A DNA stretch of 36,953 bases from SXXH01 sp041165735 (lineage in GTDB: Bacteria > Planctomycetota > UBA1135 > GCA-002686595), in NCBI GenBank assembly GCA_046341775.1, contig JBKDQQ010000029.1, positions 1 to 36,953 on the forward strand, in the 5' to 3' direction. Below are positions 15,846 through 23,499 of this stretch, piece after piece (position 1 is the stretch's first letter; every line of letters begins with the position of its first letter). The notes below the pieces were generated by a model. That model ran no database searches. It had not been told where the DNA came from and saw nothing but the letters and a program-made list of their open reading frames with translations. A program made the position numbers and the translations under genes.

Positions 15846-17095
15846 GGTGGGTCCTTGGCGTCGAGCGACCCCGTGGCGCGCCGCGCGACGCCCGCCAGAT
15901 GGAAGGACCCCGCGACGCACGCCCAGCCCCGCGGGCCCGCCGACGCGGCGGCTTGGCGCAGCGCCTCGAGCGGATCGGGGACCGCTCGCGCGTTCCACCC
16001 GGCCGCCAAGGCCGCCTCGCACAACTCCTCCGCGCCTCGCAGCGGCCCTGAGGCGACCGAGGTGCAAAGCAGTAGATCGGACGCCGCCCGCAAGGCCTTG
16101 AGCACCCCGCCCAGGTCCTTGTCCCGTCCGAGGGCCAGCACCACCGCCGCGGCCTTGCCGCGGGCGCGCACCACGTCGGCGAAGGCCAGCTCGACGGCCG
16201 CCGGCACGTGCACGCCGTCGAGCAGGAGCGGAACGCCGTCCAACTGGCGCCACTCGCCCCTGCCGGGCAATCGCGCCTCGTCCAGCACGCGCTCGTCGAC
16301 GAGGCCGGGACCGAGCTCCGCGTCGCGTTCGCCCAAGGCGGCGAGGACCGCGCGCGCCAGGTCGGCGTTGCGCTCGCGCCAGGTCCCGCGCGGCGGCACG
16401 ACGACGCGCCTCGCGCCCAGTTCGACGGCGATCGCGCGCAGCACGGCGCCGGCCTCGTCGTCGTCGTCGAGGCTCGTCACCAGCGTGGCGCCCTGCTTGA
16501 CGATGCCGCCCTTCTCGCGCGCGATGCAGGCGCGCGTGGGCCCGAGTACGTCGCGATGCTCGAGCTCGACGTTGACCACGACCGCCACCTCGCCGTGGAC
16601 GATGTTGGTCGAGTCGAGCCGTCCCCCAAGCCCGACTTCGACGACGGCCCATTCGCAGCCCGCCTCCGCCATGGCGAGCAGGCACGCCGCGGTGACCACA
16701 TCGAACCAGGTGGCGTCGTCGGCGGGCGTGGCCTCGCGCACCGCCGCGTCGCGCGCGTCGAGGGCGCGCTCCAGCGCCCGGCCCAGCGTCCGCGACTCGA
16801 CCTCCGCGCCGTCGATCCGCAGCCGTTCCTCGACGCGCTCCACGTGCGGCGAGGTGTACAGCCCGACCTTGCGTCCGGCCTTGCGCAAGGCGGCCGCCAC
16901 GATGGCCGCGGTCGTGCCCTTGCCCTTGCTGCCGGTGACGTGCACGCAGCGCAAGCGGCGTTGCGGCTCGCCCAATCGCGCGCACAGGTCGCGCACGGGT
17001 TCCAGCCCCGGCCGCATGCCGCTGCGCGCGCGCCGTTCCCAGTCCACGAGCGAAGCCAACCGCCCCATGGCCCGCGCCAGTTCGTCCTCGACCAT
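15815..17095 (-). CDS. folC: Folylpolyglutamate synthase / dihydrofolate synthase
   Basis: A 426-residue Mur-ligase-type enzyme that adds glutamate to folates with ATP. The P-loop is VTGSKGKGTT (53-62), the signature VEVGLGGRLDSTN follows at 152-164, REKGGIVKQGA at 193-203, and the C-terminal domain starts at LPGRGEW. The usual DxAHNP motif near residue 293 reads DGVHVP: the His is kept but the Asn is Val, which is unusual. Two starts are possible, 17104 and 17095; the latter is preferred because a TTGAAG-16-CACAAT promoter-like pair ends 7 nt before it. The 3' end overlaps the next gene by 31 bp. No other folate gene is in the window. Confidence 0.9.
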   Translation of the reverse strand: MVEDELARAMGRLASLVDWERRARSGMRPGLEPVRDLCARLGEPQRRLRCVHVTGSKGKGTTAAIVAAALRKAGRKVGLYTSPHVERVEERLRIDGAEVESRTLGRALERALDARDAAVREATPADDATWFDVVTAACLLAMAEAGCEWAVVEVGLGGRLDSTNIVHGEVAVVVNVELEHRDVLGPTRACIAREKGGIVKQGATLVTSLDDDDEAGAVLRAIAVELGARRVVVPPRGTWRERNADLARAVLAALGERDAELGPGLVDERVLDEARLPGRGEWRQLDGVPLLLDGVHVPAAVELAFADVVRARGKAAAVVLALGRDKDLGGVLKALRAASDLLLCTSVASGPLRGAEELCEAALAAGWNARAVPDPLEALRQAAASAGPRGWACVAGSFHLAGVARRATGSLDAKDPPCSPSSPMCS

Positions 17096-17102
17096 GGCGG
17101 AC

Positions 17103-17130
17103 ATTGTGGTGGCGCGCGCCTCGGCTTCAA
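17103..17130 (-). promoter_or_regulatory. Candidate folC promoter
   Basis: On the minus strand TTGAAG (17125-17130; 4 of 6) and CACAAT (17103-17108; 4 of 6) are 16 nt apart, and CACAAT ends 7 nt before the ATG at 17095. There is no Shine-Dalgarno in the remaining bases. This supports 17095 over 17104 as the start and suggests a leaderless transcript. Confidence 0.4.
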
Positions 17131-17231
17131 AGACGGCCGCTTCCGGCCTATGAGCCGCGTTCGCGCCGCGCGGCGCTCCGGCTCAAGCCTGCGTGCGTCC
17201 CCGGCCGAAAGCGACCACTGCGGTTCACCCC

Positions 17232-17654
17232 ATGGCCGACCTGCTGCATCGGATCAAGGTCTTCGTCTTCCACCGACGCGGTCCCGACACGCGCTACCTG
17301 CTGCTGCGGCCGGCGCAGGGCCTCGAGGCCTGCTGGGGGCCGCTGCAAGGCAACCTCGGCTTCGGCGAGAAGCTCGAGAACGCCGTGCGCCGCGAAGTCC
17401 TGGACGACATCGGCCTGGTGCAGCCGCTCGACCTGATCGAGCTCGGGCCGCCCGCGGTCACCATGCTCGGCGTCGAGGACGTCGTCGAATGGACCTTCGG
17501 CTTCCACGCGCCCCTGGCCGCCGCGCCGTTGCGACTCGGCGCGCGCTGGTCGGAGTTCCGCTGGGCCCCGCTCGGGAGCGCCTATCCGGCGCTCGAGCTC
17601 GACGGCGACCGCGAAGCGCTGCTGCGCCTGCACGCGCGCCTCGACGCGGCCTGA
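17232..17654 (+). CDS. NUDIX hydrolase
   Basis: A 140-residue NUDIX protein hydrolysing a nucleoside diphosphate linked to another group. The NUDIX box spans about residues 40-62 (GNLGFGE then RREVLDDIGL). In the consensus REUxEExGU both catalytic Glu positions are Asp here; these residues bind Mg2+, so activity is likely altered or the substrate class is unusual. N-terminal KVFVFHRRGPDTRYLLLRPA and LEACWGPLQGN fit dinucleotide-type members. The ATG at 17232 is chosen because it directly precedes the first beta strand; upstream in-frame starts add an unconserved tail. No clear Shine-Dalgarno. Substrate unknown. Confidence 0.85.
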   Translation: MADLLHRIKVFVFHRRGPDTRYLLLRPAQGLEACWGPLQGNLGFGEKLENAVRREVLDDIGLVQPLDLIELGPPAVTMLGVEDVVEWTFGFHAPLAAAPLRLGARWSEFRWAPLGSAYPALELDGDREALLRLHARLDAA

Positions 17655-17673
17655 ACACTCCGCGCGCGGCCGC

Positions 17674-18921
17674 TCAACCGACCAGCGTCACTCCGGACCA
17701 ATCGCCGACGATGGGCGCGGGGTCGACGCCGAACCAGTCGCGCGCGATCGAGGCGTAGACCGCGCGGAAGTCGGTGGTGCAGGCGAGGTCGCCTCCATCG
17801 AGCTCGACGAGCGAGGGATGCCGGCCGTGCAACCCGCCGCGGACTCCGGAGCCGACGACCAGCACCGGCGCGGCCGCGCCGTGGTCGGTGCCGCGCGAGC
17901 CGTTCTCCTGCACGCGCCGCCCGAACTCGCTGTACACGACGAGCAGCACGTCGCGTTCGATCGAGCGTCCCTTCAAGTCCTCGAAGAAGGCGCCGATCGC
18001 TCCGTCGAGCCGCGCCATCAGGCGATCGTGCGAGGGGCGCTGGTTGGAATGCGTGTCGAAGCCGCCGGTCTCGAGCGAAACCACGCGCGTGCCGAGGCGC
18101 GCGTCGAGCAGGGACGCGGCGATGCGGAACGACTCGCCCAGCTCGTCGTCGGGATAGGTGGCGCGGGCGACGTGCCGCGCGGCCGCGCGGCGCACCCGCG
18201 CGCTGGAGGCGTTGGCCTCGGCCAGCACATCGCGCAGCCGCGCGATCGCCCGTTCCGAACCGCTCTTGCCCTCGAGGCCCTGCAGGCGATCGGTGTCGAT
18301 CTGCGCGGCGCGGCGGTAGCCCTCGACGTCGCTGGCCTCGGCACCCGTCCACTTGTACGTGGCGGGCGTGGCGAAGACCAGCGGCGGGCGGACGGTCGAA
18401 TGCACCGCGAAGGGCGCGGTCGAACCCACGTGCACCACCAGCTCGGTCGACTTTTCCTCGGCGAATCCCTGCTCGGCCAATCGTCCGATCCAACCAGGAC
18501 GCTTGTCGCGCCCGCGCGGGTCGGCGTTGTGCCAGATGTCGTAGCTCTTGAAGTGCGAACGGCTCGGCCCCGGATAACCGCAGCCCTCGACGATGGCGAG
18601 CGCGCCCGCGTCCCACAACCCGCGCAGTCGCTTGAGCGCCGGATGCAGTCCGCGCAGTTCGTCGAGCTGGTGGACCTCGCCCGGTTGGATGCGGGTCGCG
18701 GAGCGGGCGCGCGCGTAGGCGTCGTCGCCATGCGGCACGACCATCGACAAGCCGTCGTTCCCGCCGGTCAATTGCAGCAGCACCAGCGCGCGTCCGGGGC
18801 GAGGCCGCGATGCGGCGCGAGACGCGATCTCGTCCTCCGCGCGGGCGTGCGCGGGCGCGGCCTGCGCCAGGGCCAGGGCGCCCGTGGCGGCGAGGAAGAT
18901 GCGGCGGTCGATGCTGGTCAT
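17674..18921 (-). CDS. DUF1501 family protein, Tat-exported
   Basis: A 415-residue exported protein. The N-terminus carries a twin-arginine signal (DRRIFLAATGALALAQ, residues 5-20) with a probable AHA or ARA cleavage site near residue 27. The mature part has the DUF1501 (sulfatase-like fold) hallmarks LLQLTGGNDGLSMVVP, SRSHFKSYDIWH, SLETGGFDTHSNQ and VVYSEFGRRVQENGSRGTDHGAAAP. DUF1501 proteins belong to the alkaline-phosphatase-like group, but their activity is unknown. GAGGA lies 7 nt before the ATG at 18921. It is the second gene of a pair with DUF1800, 35 bp downstream, an arrangement widespread in Planctomycetota and other phyla. The pair probably acts together outside the cytoplasm. Confidence 0.93.
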   Translation of the reverse strand: MTSIDRRIFLAATGALALAQAAPAHARAEDEIASRAASRPRPGRALVLLQLTGGNDGLSMVVPHGDDAYARARSATRIQPGEVHQLDELRGLHPALKRLRGLWDAGALAIVEGCGYPGPSRSHFKSYDIWHNADPRGRDKRPGWIGRLAEQGFAEEKSTELVVHVGSTAPFAVHSTVRPPLVFATPATYKWTGAEASDVEGYRRAAQIDTDRLQGLEGKSGSERAIARLRDVLAEANASSARVRRAAARHVARATYPDDELGESFRIAASLLDARLGTRVVSLETGGFDTHSNQRPSHDRLMARLDGAIGAFFEDLKGRSIERDVLLVVYSEFGRRVQENGSRGTDHGAAAPVLVVGSGVRGGLHGRHPSLVELDGGDLACTTDFRAVYASIARDWFGVDPAPIVGDWSGVTLVG

Positions 18922-18956
18922 GCGGGTGTCCTCGCGATGGCGCTCGGCGGCGCCGC

Positions 18957-20639
18957 TCAGTGCAACTGCGCCTCGGGGAGGCTCAGGATCAAGTGGGCCA
19001 CGCGGCGCAGGATGCGCTCGCTCGTCTGTTCGTCCTGCAACCACGCGCCTTCGCGCAGGTCGCGATCGGCGCGTTCGCGCGCCAGGAACAACCGCAGGCG
19101 CTCGCGCATGTCCACCGGCGCCGGGATGGCGAGCAGGTCGTCGAGCAGCGCGTCGGCCACTTCGGCGTCGCTGGCGGCGCCGGCGGCGCGCACGCGCGCG
19201 GTGAAGTTGGCGCGCGGCAGGTAGCCCGTCGAATCGAGCCTGCGCAGGAGCGCGATGGCGGCGCCGTTGGCCTTGCCGGGCTTCAAGCCCTTGAGCCGTT
19301 CGGCGGACACCGGCTCGTCCGACATGGACGAAGCCCCCATCGCGAGGTCGGACATGGCGTCGTCCCCGGCGGCGCCCATCGCATCGTCGGACGGCGGCGG
19401 CGCGCCCGCGTCGAGGCGCGCCATGTTGCCCGCGACGAGGTCGGCCTGCGACACGACCTGGTCGAGGGTCACGGTGCCGAGCATCAGGCCCGCGAGGTTC
19501 CCGCGCTGCATCAGGGTCGAGGTGGTGATCCACGCCTCGCCCTCGTCCCAGCCCTTGACGGTCGGCGGCGCGCCGAGCTTCTGCCCCAGCAGGATGGCGC
19601 CGCCGTTCAACACGAACGACGGCACGTCGAGGCGCAGGCGGCGCGCGCCACCCACGAGGTAGTCGACCGGCGAAGCCACGCGCGCTCCGACGATCTCGTC
19701 GCGGTAGAACTCGGGGTCGACGAACAGCGCGCGCAGCACGGGCTCGACGCGCCAGTCCGAGTCCTCGAGGATTCGCGCGTAGCGCTCGACGCGCTCCACC
19801 GAGGGCGGAGCCCCTTCGAGCCACGACAGCAGCCGCCCCGCGATCCAGCGCGGGCAGGCGTCCTGCGCCAGCAGGATGTCGACCAGCTGCTCGCCGTCGA
19901 TCCGTCCCGACGCGCCGAGGACGGTCTTCTCGCCGGCGTCGTGCGCGCCGGCGTCGAAGTAGTACTCGTTGTTCCGCGTGGTGCGGCCGGTCAACGCGCG
20001 GGCCGCCTCCTTGATGTCCGCCTCGGTGTAGTTCCCCTGCCCGAGGCTGAAGAGCTCCATCAGCTCGCGCGCCAGGTTCTCGTTGGGCCGGCCGCGGCGG
20101 TTGCTGGTGTTGTCGAGGTACGCGAGCATCGCCGCGTCCGAGACGATGCCGCGCAAGAGCTGCGCGTAGCTGCCGAGCGCGTGCTCGCGCAGGAGCCTGT
20201 GCTGCTGCACGACGGGCCACGAACGCACCACCTTGTCGGTCGAGGTCGTGAAGTGGCCGTGCCAGAACAGCACCATGCGCTCGCGCAGCGGATCGACGCC
20301 CGAGGTCATGCGCTGCAGCCACCAGTTCCACAGCTCGACGAGCTGGCGGCGATCGGTCTCGCGCGCCGCGCGGTCGAGGGCCTGGAACTCCTCGTCGGAG
20401 AGTTCGCGCAGCTGCTTGCGGTCGGGCAGGACGACGCGCTCGAACCACGGCGGATCCTCGGCGGGCGGCGGCGCGAAGAGCAGTTCGATGGTCGCCGCGC
20501 GACCGCGCTCGACGGCGGCGCGCACCTCGACCGCCGAGGCGCCGAAGGCGGCCCGGTTCAGCAGGTGCTCGGCCTCCCTGGCGGTCCAGGGCTGGTCGGC
20601 ACCGCAGGCGGCGAGCAGGACGAGGCAGTCGACGAGCAC
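18957..20639 (-). CDS. DUF1800 family protein
   Basis: A 560-residue protein. DUF1800 signatures are AEHLLNRAAFG (23-33), RMVLFWHGHFTTS (121-133), and PNENLARELMELFSLG (185-200) with the following EADIKEAARALTGR. Between residues 411 and 445 lies a Met/Asp/Ser-rich, probably disordered insert (PSDDAMGAAGDDAMSDLAMG) that splits the C-terminal part. The start is the GTG at 20639, preceded by GAGGGA at 6 nt; longer extensions are not conserved. The N-terminal LVLLAACG resembles a lipobox, but only about 11 residues precede the Cys and no basic n-region is present, so export is unclear. It is the first gene of the pair with DUF1501. Function unknown; cooperation with DUF1501 is inferred from pairing. 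Confidence 0.92.
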   Translation of the reverse strand: MLVDCLVLLAACGADQPWTAREAEHLLNRAAFGASAVEVRAAVERGRAATIELLFAPPPAEDPPWFERVVLPDRKQLRELSDEEFQALDRAARETDRRQLVELWNWWLQRMTSGVDPLRERMVLFWHGHFTTSTDKVVRSWPVVQQHRLLREHALGSYAQLLRGIVSDAAMLAYLDNTSNRRGRPNENLARELMELFSLGQGNYTEADIKEAARALTGRTTRNNEYYFDAGAHDAGEKTVLGASGRIDGEQLVDILLAQDACPRWIAGRLLSWLEGAPPSVERVERYARILEDSDWRVEPVLRALFVDPEFYRDEIVGARVASPVDYLVGGARRLRLDVPSFVLNGGAILLGQKLGAPPTVKGWDEGEAWITTSTLMQRGNLAGLMLGTVTLDQVVSQADLVAGNMARLDAGAPPPSDDAMGAAGDDAMSDLAMGASSMSDEPVSAERLKGLKPGKANGAAIALLRRLDSTGYLPRANFTARVRAAGAASDAEVADALLDDLLAIPAPVDMRERLRLFLARERADRDLREGAWLQDEQTSERILRRVAHLILSLPEAQLH

Positions 20640-20830
20640 GGCGTTTCCCTCGCGGAACGGTGTGGTCGGGACGAGAGGAGGTGCGCGTCCCCAATTCCGA
20701 AGATCCCACACCGGCTCCGATCGCGCCATGGGCGCGATGGCTGAATCCCGAGTGCCACGCGCTGCGGATCCTCGTACAGTCTCCGCCCACGGAAGAGTCG
20801 AGGCGCGTCCACGCGCGCCGAGGTCCGCGC

Positions 20831-22651
20831 TTGCAACCCATCCCCAGCTCCACGCCCGCACCCAAGGACATGCGCGAGTTCCTCGCGCGGCTCGAGGCCG
20901 CGGGCGAGGTGGTCGACGTGGCTTGCGAGGTCGACGCGGACTTGGAGGTGGCCGAGATCCACCGCCGCGTCGTGGCGGCCGACGGTCCCGTGCTGCGCTT
21001 CCAACGCGTGAAGGGCGCGCGCTTTCCGCTCGTCACGAACCTCTTCGGCACGCGCCGACGCGTGGAGATGGCCTTCGGCTCGCGACCGCAGGCCGTCATC
21101 GCGCGCGCCGCGAAGCTGCCCGAGGAGCTGCTGCCCCCCACGCTCGGCAAGTTGTGGGCGCAACGCGACCTGTTCGGCGCGCTGGCGAAGGTCGGCATGA
21201 AGCAGCGCGCGCGCGGCCCGGTCACCGAGGTCGTCGAGCGGCCGGCCTTGCTCTCGCTGCCGGCGCTGAAGACCTGGCCGCGCGACGGCGGGCGCTTCGT
21301 CACGCTGCCCTTGGTGCACACGCGCCACCCCGCGACGGGCGGGCCGAACCTGGGCATGTACCGCGGCCAGATCTTCGCCGACGACGCGCTCGGCGTGCAC
21401 ATGCAGATCGGCAAGGGCGGCGGCTTCCACCTGATGGAAGCCGAGGCGCGCGGGGCGGCGTTGCCGGTGCAGGTCTACGTCGGCGGTCCGCCGGCCCTGA
21501 TCATGGGCGCCATCGCGCCCCTGCCGGAGAACGTGCCGGAGCTGCTGCTGACGAGCTTGATGCTGGGCGAGAAGGTCCCCTTGTGCGACAACCCGGCCGG
21601 GCCCATCCCGCTCGTCGCCACGGCGGAGTTCGCCATCGTGGGCGAGATCGGCGCAGGCGCGCGACGCCCGGAAGGTCCGTTCGGCGACCACTACGGCTAC
21701 TACAGCGAGATCCACGACTACCCGTGGATGCAGGTCAAGGCCGTCTGCCGCCGCAAGGACGCGATCTGGCCCGCGACCGTGGTCGGCAAGCCGCGCCAGG
21801 AGGACTTCTACCTCGGCGACTTCCTGCAGGAGATGCTGTCGCCGCTCTTCCCGGTCGTCATGCCGGCCGTGCGCGACCTGTGGAGCTACGGCGAGACCGG
21901 CTACCACTCGCTGTCCGCGGCCGTCGTGCGCGAGAGATACCGCCGCGAGGCCATGGCCAGCGCCTTCCGCATCCTGGGCGAAGGTCAACTTTCCTTGACG
22001 AAGTTCCTGCTGGTCGTGGACAAGCCCATCGACCTGCGCGACTTCAAGGGCGTGCTGCAGCACATCCTCGAGCGTTGCGACTTCCGCACCGACCTGTACT
22101 TGTTCGGGAACCTGTCGATGGACTCGCTCGACTACGCGGGTCCCAAGGTCAACGAGGGCGGCAAGGGCGTCTTGCTAGGCCTCGGCGACAAGAAGCGCGA
22201 GTTGCCGCGCGAGTTCCGCGGCTCCCTCCCGCCCGGCGTGCGGCGCGTCGAGGTGTACTGCCCGGGTGCGCTGGTCGTCGAAGGACCGTCCTTCGAGGAC
22301 GACGCGCAAGCGGCGAAAGCCTTGGCGCGCGACGAACGCTTCCGCGAGTGGCCGCTGCTGGTCCTGTGCGACGACGCGCGCCGCTTCGCGAAGAGCAGCG
22401 TGAACTTCCTCTGGGGCACGTTCACGCGCTTCAACCCTTCGAGCGACATCCACGCCTCCAGGTCGGAGCTCGTGGTCAACCACGCCTCGTTCCACGCGCC
22501 GATCCTGATCGACGCGCGCATGAAGCCGTGGTACCCGAAGGAGCTCTTCGCCGACGACGCGACCAAGCGACTCGTCGACCGGCGCTGGAACGAGTACTTC
22601 CCTGGCGGGAAGGTCGCGATGGGCGACTCCGATCGCGGACATCTCGACTGA
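20831..22651 (+). CDS. UbiD-family prenylated-FMN decarboxylase
   Basis: A UbiD-superfamily (de)carboxylase of about 606 residues, longer than E. coli UbiD (497). Hallmarks are DMREFLARLEAAGEVV near the N-terminus, GGPNLGMYRGQIF, VGGPPALIMGAIAPLPE, and the catalytic RRPEGPFGDHYGYY motif, in which the second acidic residue is Asp (Glu in Fdc1). Residue ISKxx-like and C-terminal FLLVVDKPIDLRDFK, FNPSSDIH also fit. The cofactor, prenylated FMN, needs a UbiX partner, not seen here. The start is uncertain: the ATG at 20870 falls inside the conserved N-terminal helix and its AAGGA is too close, whereas the TTG at 20831 has GAGGT 6 nt upstream and is preferred. Substrate unknown; ubiquinone or menaquinone-type, or aromatic acid decarboxylation are options. 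Confidence 0.85.
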   Translation: MQPIPSSTPAPKDMREFLARLEAAGEVVDVACEVDADLEVAEIHRRVVAADGPVLRFQRVKGARFPLVTNLFGTRRRVEMAFGSRPQAVIARAAKLPEELLPPTLGKLWAQRDLFGALAKVGMKQRARGPVTEVVERPALLSLPALKTWPRDGGRFVTLPLVHTRHPATGGPNLGMYRGQIFADDALGVHMQIGKGGGFHLMEAEARGAALPVQVYVGGPPALIMGAIAPLPENVPELLLTSLMLGEKVPLCDNPAGPIPLVATAEFAIVGEIGAGARRPEGPFGDHYGYYSEIHDYPWMQVKAVCRRKDAIWPATVVGKPRQEDFYLGDFLQEMLSPLFPVVMPAVRDLWSYGETGYHSLSAAVVRERYRREAMASAFRILGEGQLSLTKFLLVVDKPIDLRDFKGVLQHILERCDFRTDLYLFGNLSMDSLDYAGPKVNEGGKGVLLGLGDKKRELPREFRGSLPPGVRRVEVYCPGALVVEGPSFEDDAQAAKALARDERFREWPLLVLCDDARRFAKSSVNFLWGTFTRFNPSSDIHASRSELVVNHASFHAPILIDARMKPWYPKELFADDATKRLVDRRWNEYFPGGKVAMGDSDRGHLD

Positions 22652-22741
22652 CGGAACGGCTCGTGGCGCGCTGCGCTCCGCCCCGGTCCCTTCCCGGCGC
22701 GACCTGGCTGGTTCGCGCACGGGCGCAGGCGCGAGACGCCC

Positions 22742-23440
22742 TCAGGGCTTGAGCTTGTCGGCGAAGACCTTGCGGAACTTCTCGACCTTGGGCGCGATGA
22801 CCACCCGGCAATAGCCCTGCGACGGATTCGCCCGGTAGTAGCCCTGGTGGTAATCCTCGGCCGGCCAGAACTTCGAAGCGGGCGTGATCTCCGTCACGAT
22901 CGGATCGTCGAACGCGCCTGAAGCGTCGAGCTTGGCCTTGTACTCGCGCGCCAGGCGTTCCTGCTCGGAGTCGTGGAAGAAGATGCCGGAACGGTACTGC
23001 GTGCCGACGTCGTTGCCTTGGCGGTTGAGGGTCGTGGGATCGTGCGTCTTCCAGAACACCTCGAGCAAGGTGGCGTAGTCGACCTGCGCCGGGTCGTACT
23101 CGATCTGCAGCGCCTCGGCATGGCCGGTGGTCCCGTTGCAGACCTCCTTGTAGGTCGGGTTGTCGACGGACCCTCCGATGTAGCCGCTGACGACCTTGCG
23201 GACGCCGCGCAACTGCTCGAAGACGGCTTCGGTGCACCAGAAGCAACCATTGGCGAAGGTGGCGATGGCCATGGCGGGAGCGGGCGTGTCCTTGGCGGGT
23301 TGGTCGGCGGTCGCGATGGCGGCGGCGGCGACGGGAGTCGGCGCCTCCACGGACGGATCGGCGGCCGGCGCGGGAGGATCGGAGGGACGCAGGCAGCCGG
23401 CGAGGCCGGCCAGCAGGGTGAACAGGGCGAGTAGGCGCAT
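22742..23440 (-). CDS. msrA: Peptide methionine sulfoxide reductase MsrA, lipoprotein
   Basis: A 232-residue MsrA that reduces methionine-S-sulfoxide in proteins. The catalytic motif is GCFWC (65-69, nucleophile Cys66), followed by the family strings VVSGYIGG, GHAEALQIEYDP, THDPTTLNRQGNDVGTQYRSGIFFHD and AEDYHQGYY. The N-terminus is a lipoprotein signal with lipobox LAGC (Cys16), then about 40 Pro/Ala-rich linker residues, so the enzyme is expected outside the cytoplasmic membrane, to repair envelope proteins. A second Cys in SQGYCRVVI near the C-terminus could be the resolving residue. The ATG at 23440 begins the signal peptide; TACCAT lies 7 nt upstream and there is no Shine-Dalgarno. It follows kynA by 59 bp but may have its own promoter. 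Confidence 0.95.
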   Translation of the reverse strand: MRLLALFTLLAGLAGCLRPSDPPAPAADPSVEAPTPVAAAAIATADQPAKDTPAPAMAIATFANGCFWCTEAVFEQLRGVRKVVSGYIGGSVDNPTYKEVCNGTTGHAEALQIEYDPAQVDYATLLEVFWKTHDPTTLNRQGNDVGTQYRSGIFFHDSEQERLAREYKAKLDASGAFDDPIVTEITPASKFWPAEDYHQGYYRANPSQGYCRVVIAPKVEKFRKVFADKLKP

Positions 23441-23447
23441 GTGGACG

Positions 23448-23453
23448 ATGGTA
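23448..23453 (-). promoter_or_regulatory. Candidate -10 box for msrA
   Basis: The minus strand reads TACCAT (4 of 6 consensus matches), 7 nt before the ATG at 23440, with no Shine-Dalgarno between. It lies in the 59-bp gap after the tryptophan dioxygenase gene, which would let msrA be transcribed alone as a leaderless mRNA. No convincing -35. Confidence 0.3.
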
Positions 23454-23499
23454 CGCACGCGCTCGCGCGTTGGTTTGCGGTCGGACGCTTCCGCGCGCA

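Noticed and set aside
17674..21414. A 1246-residue version of the DUF1501 protein
   Set aside because: The upstream part is a frame shadow of DUF1800 and UbiD; the Tat signal at 18921 marks the real start.
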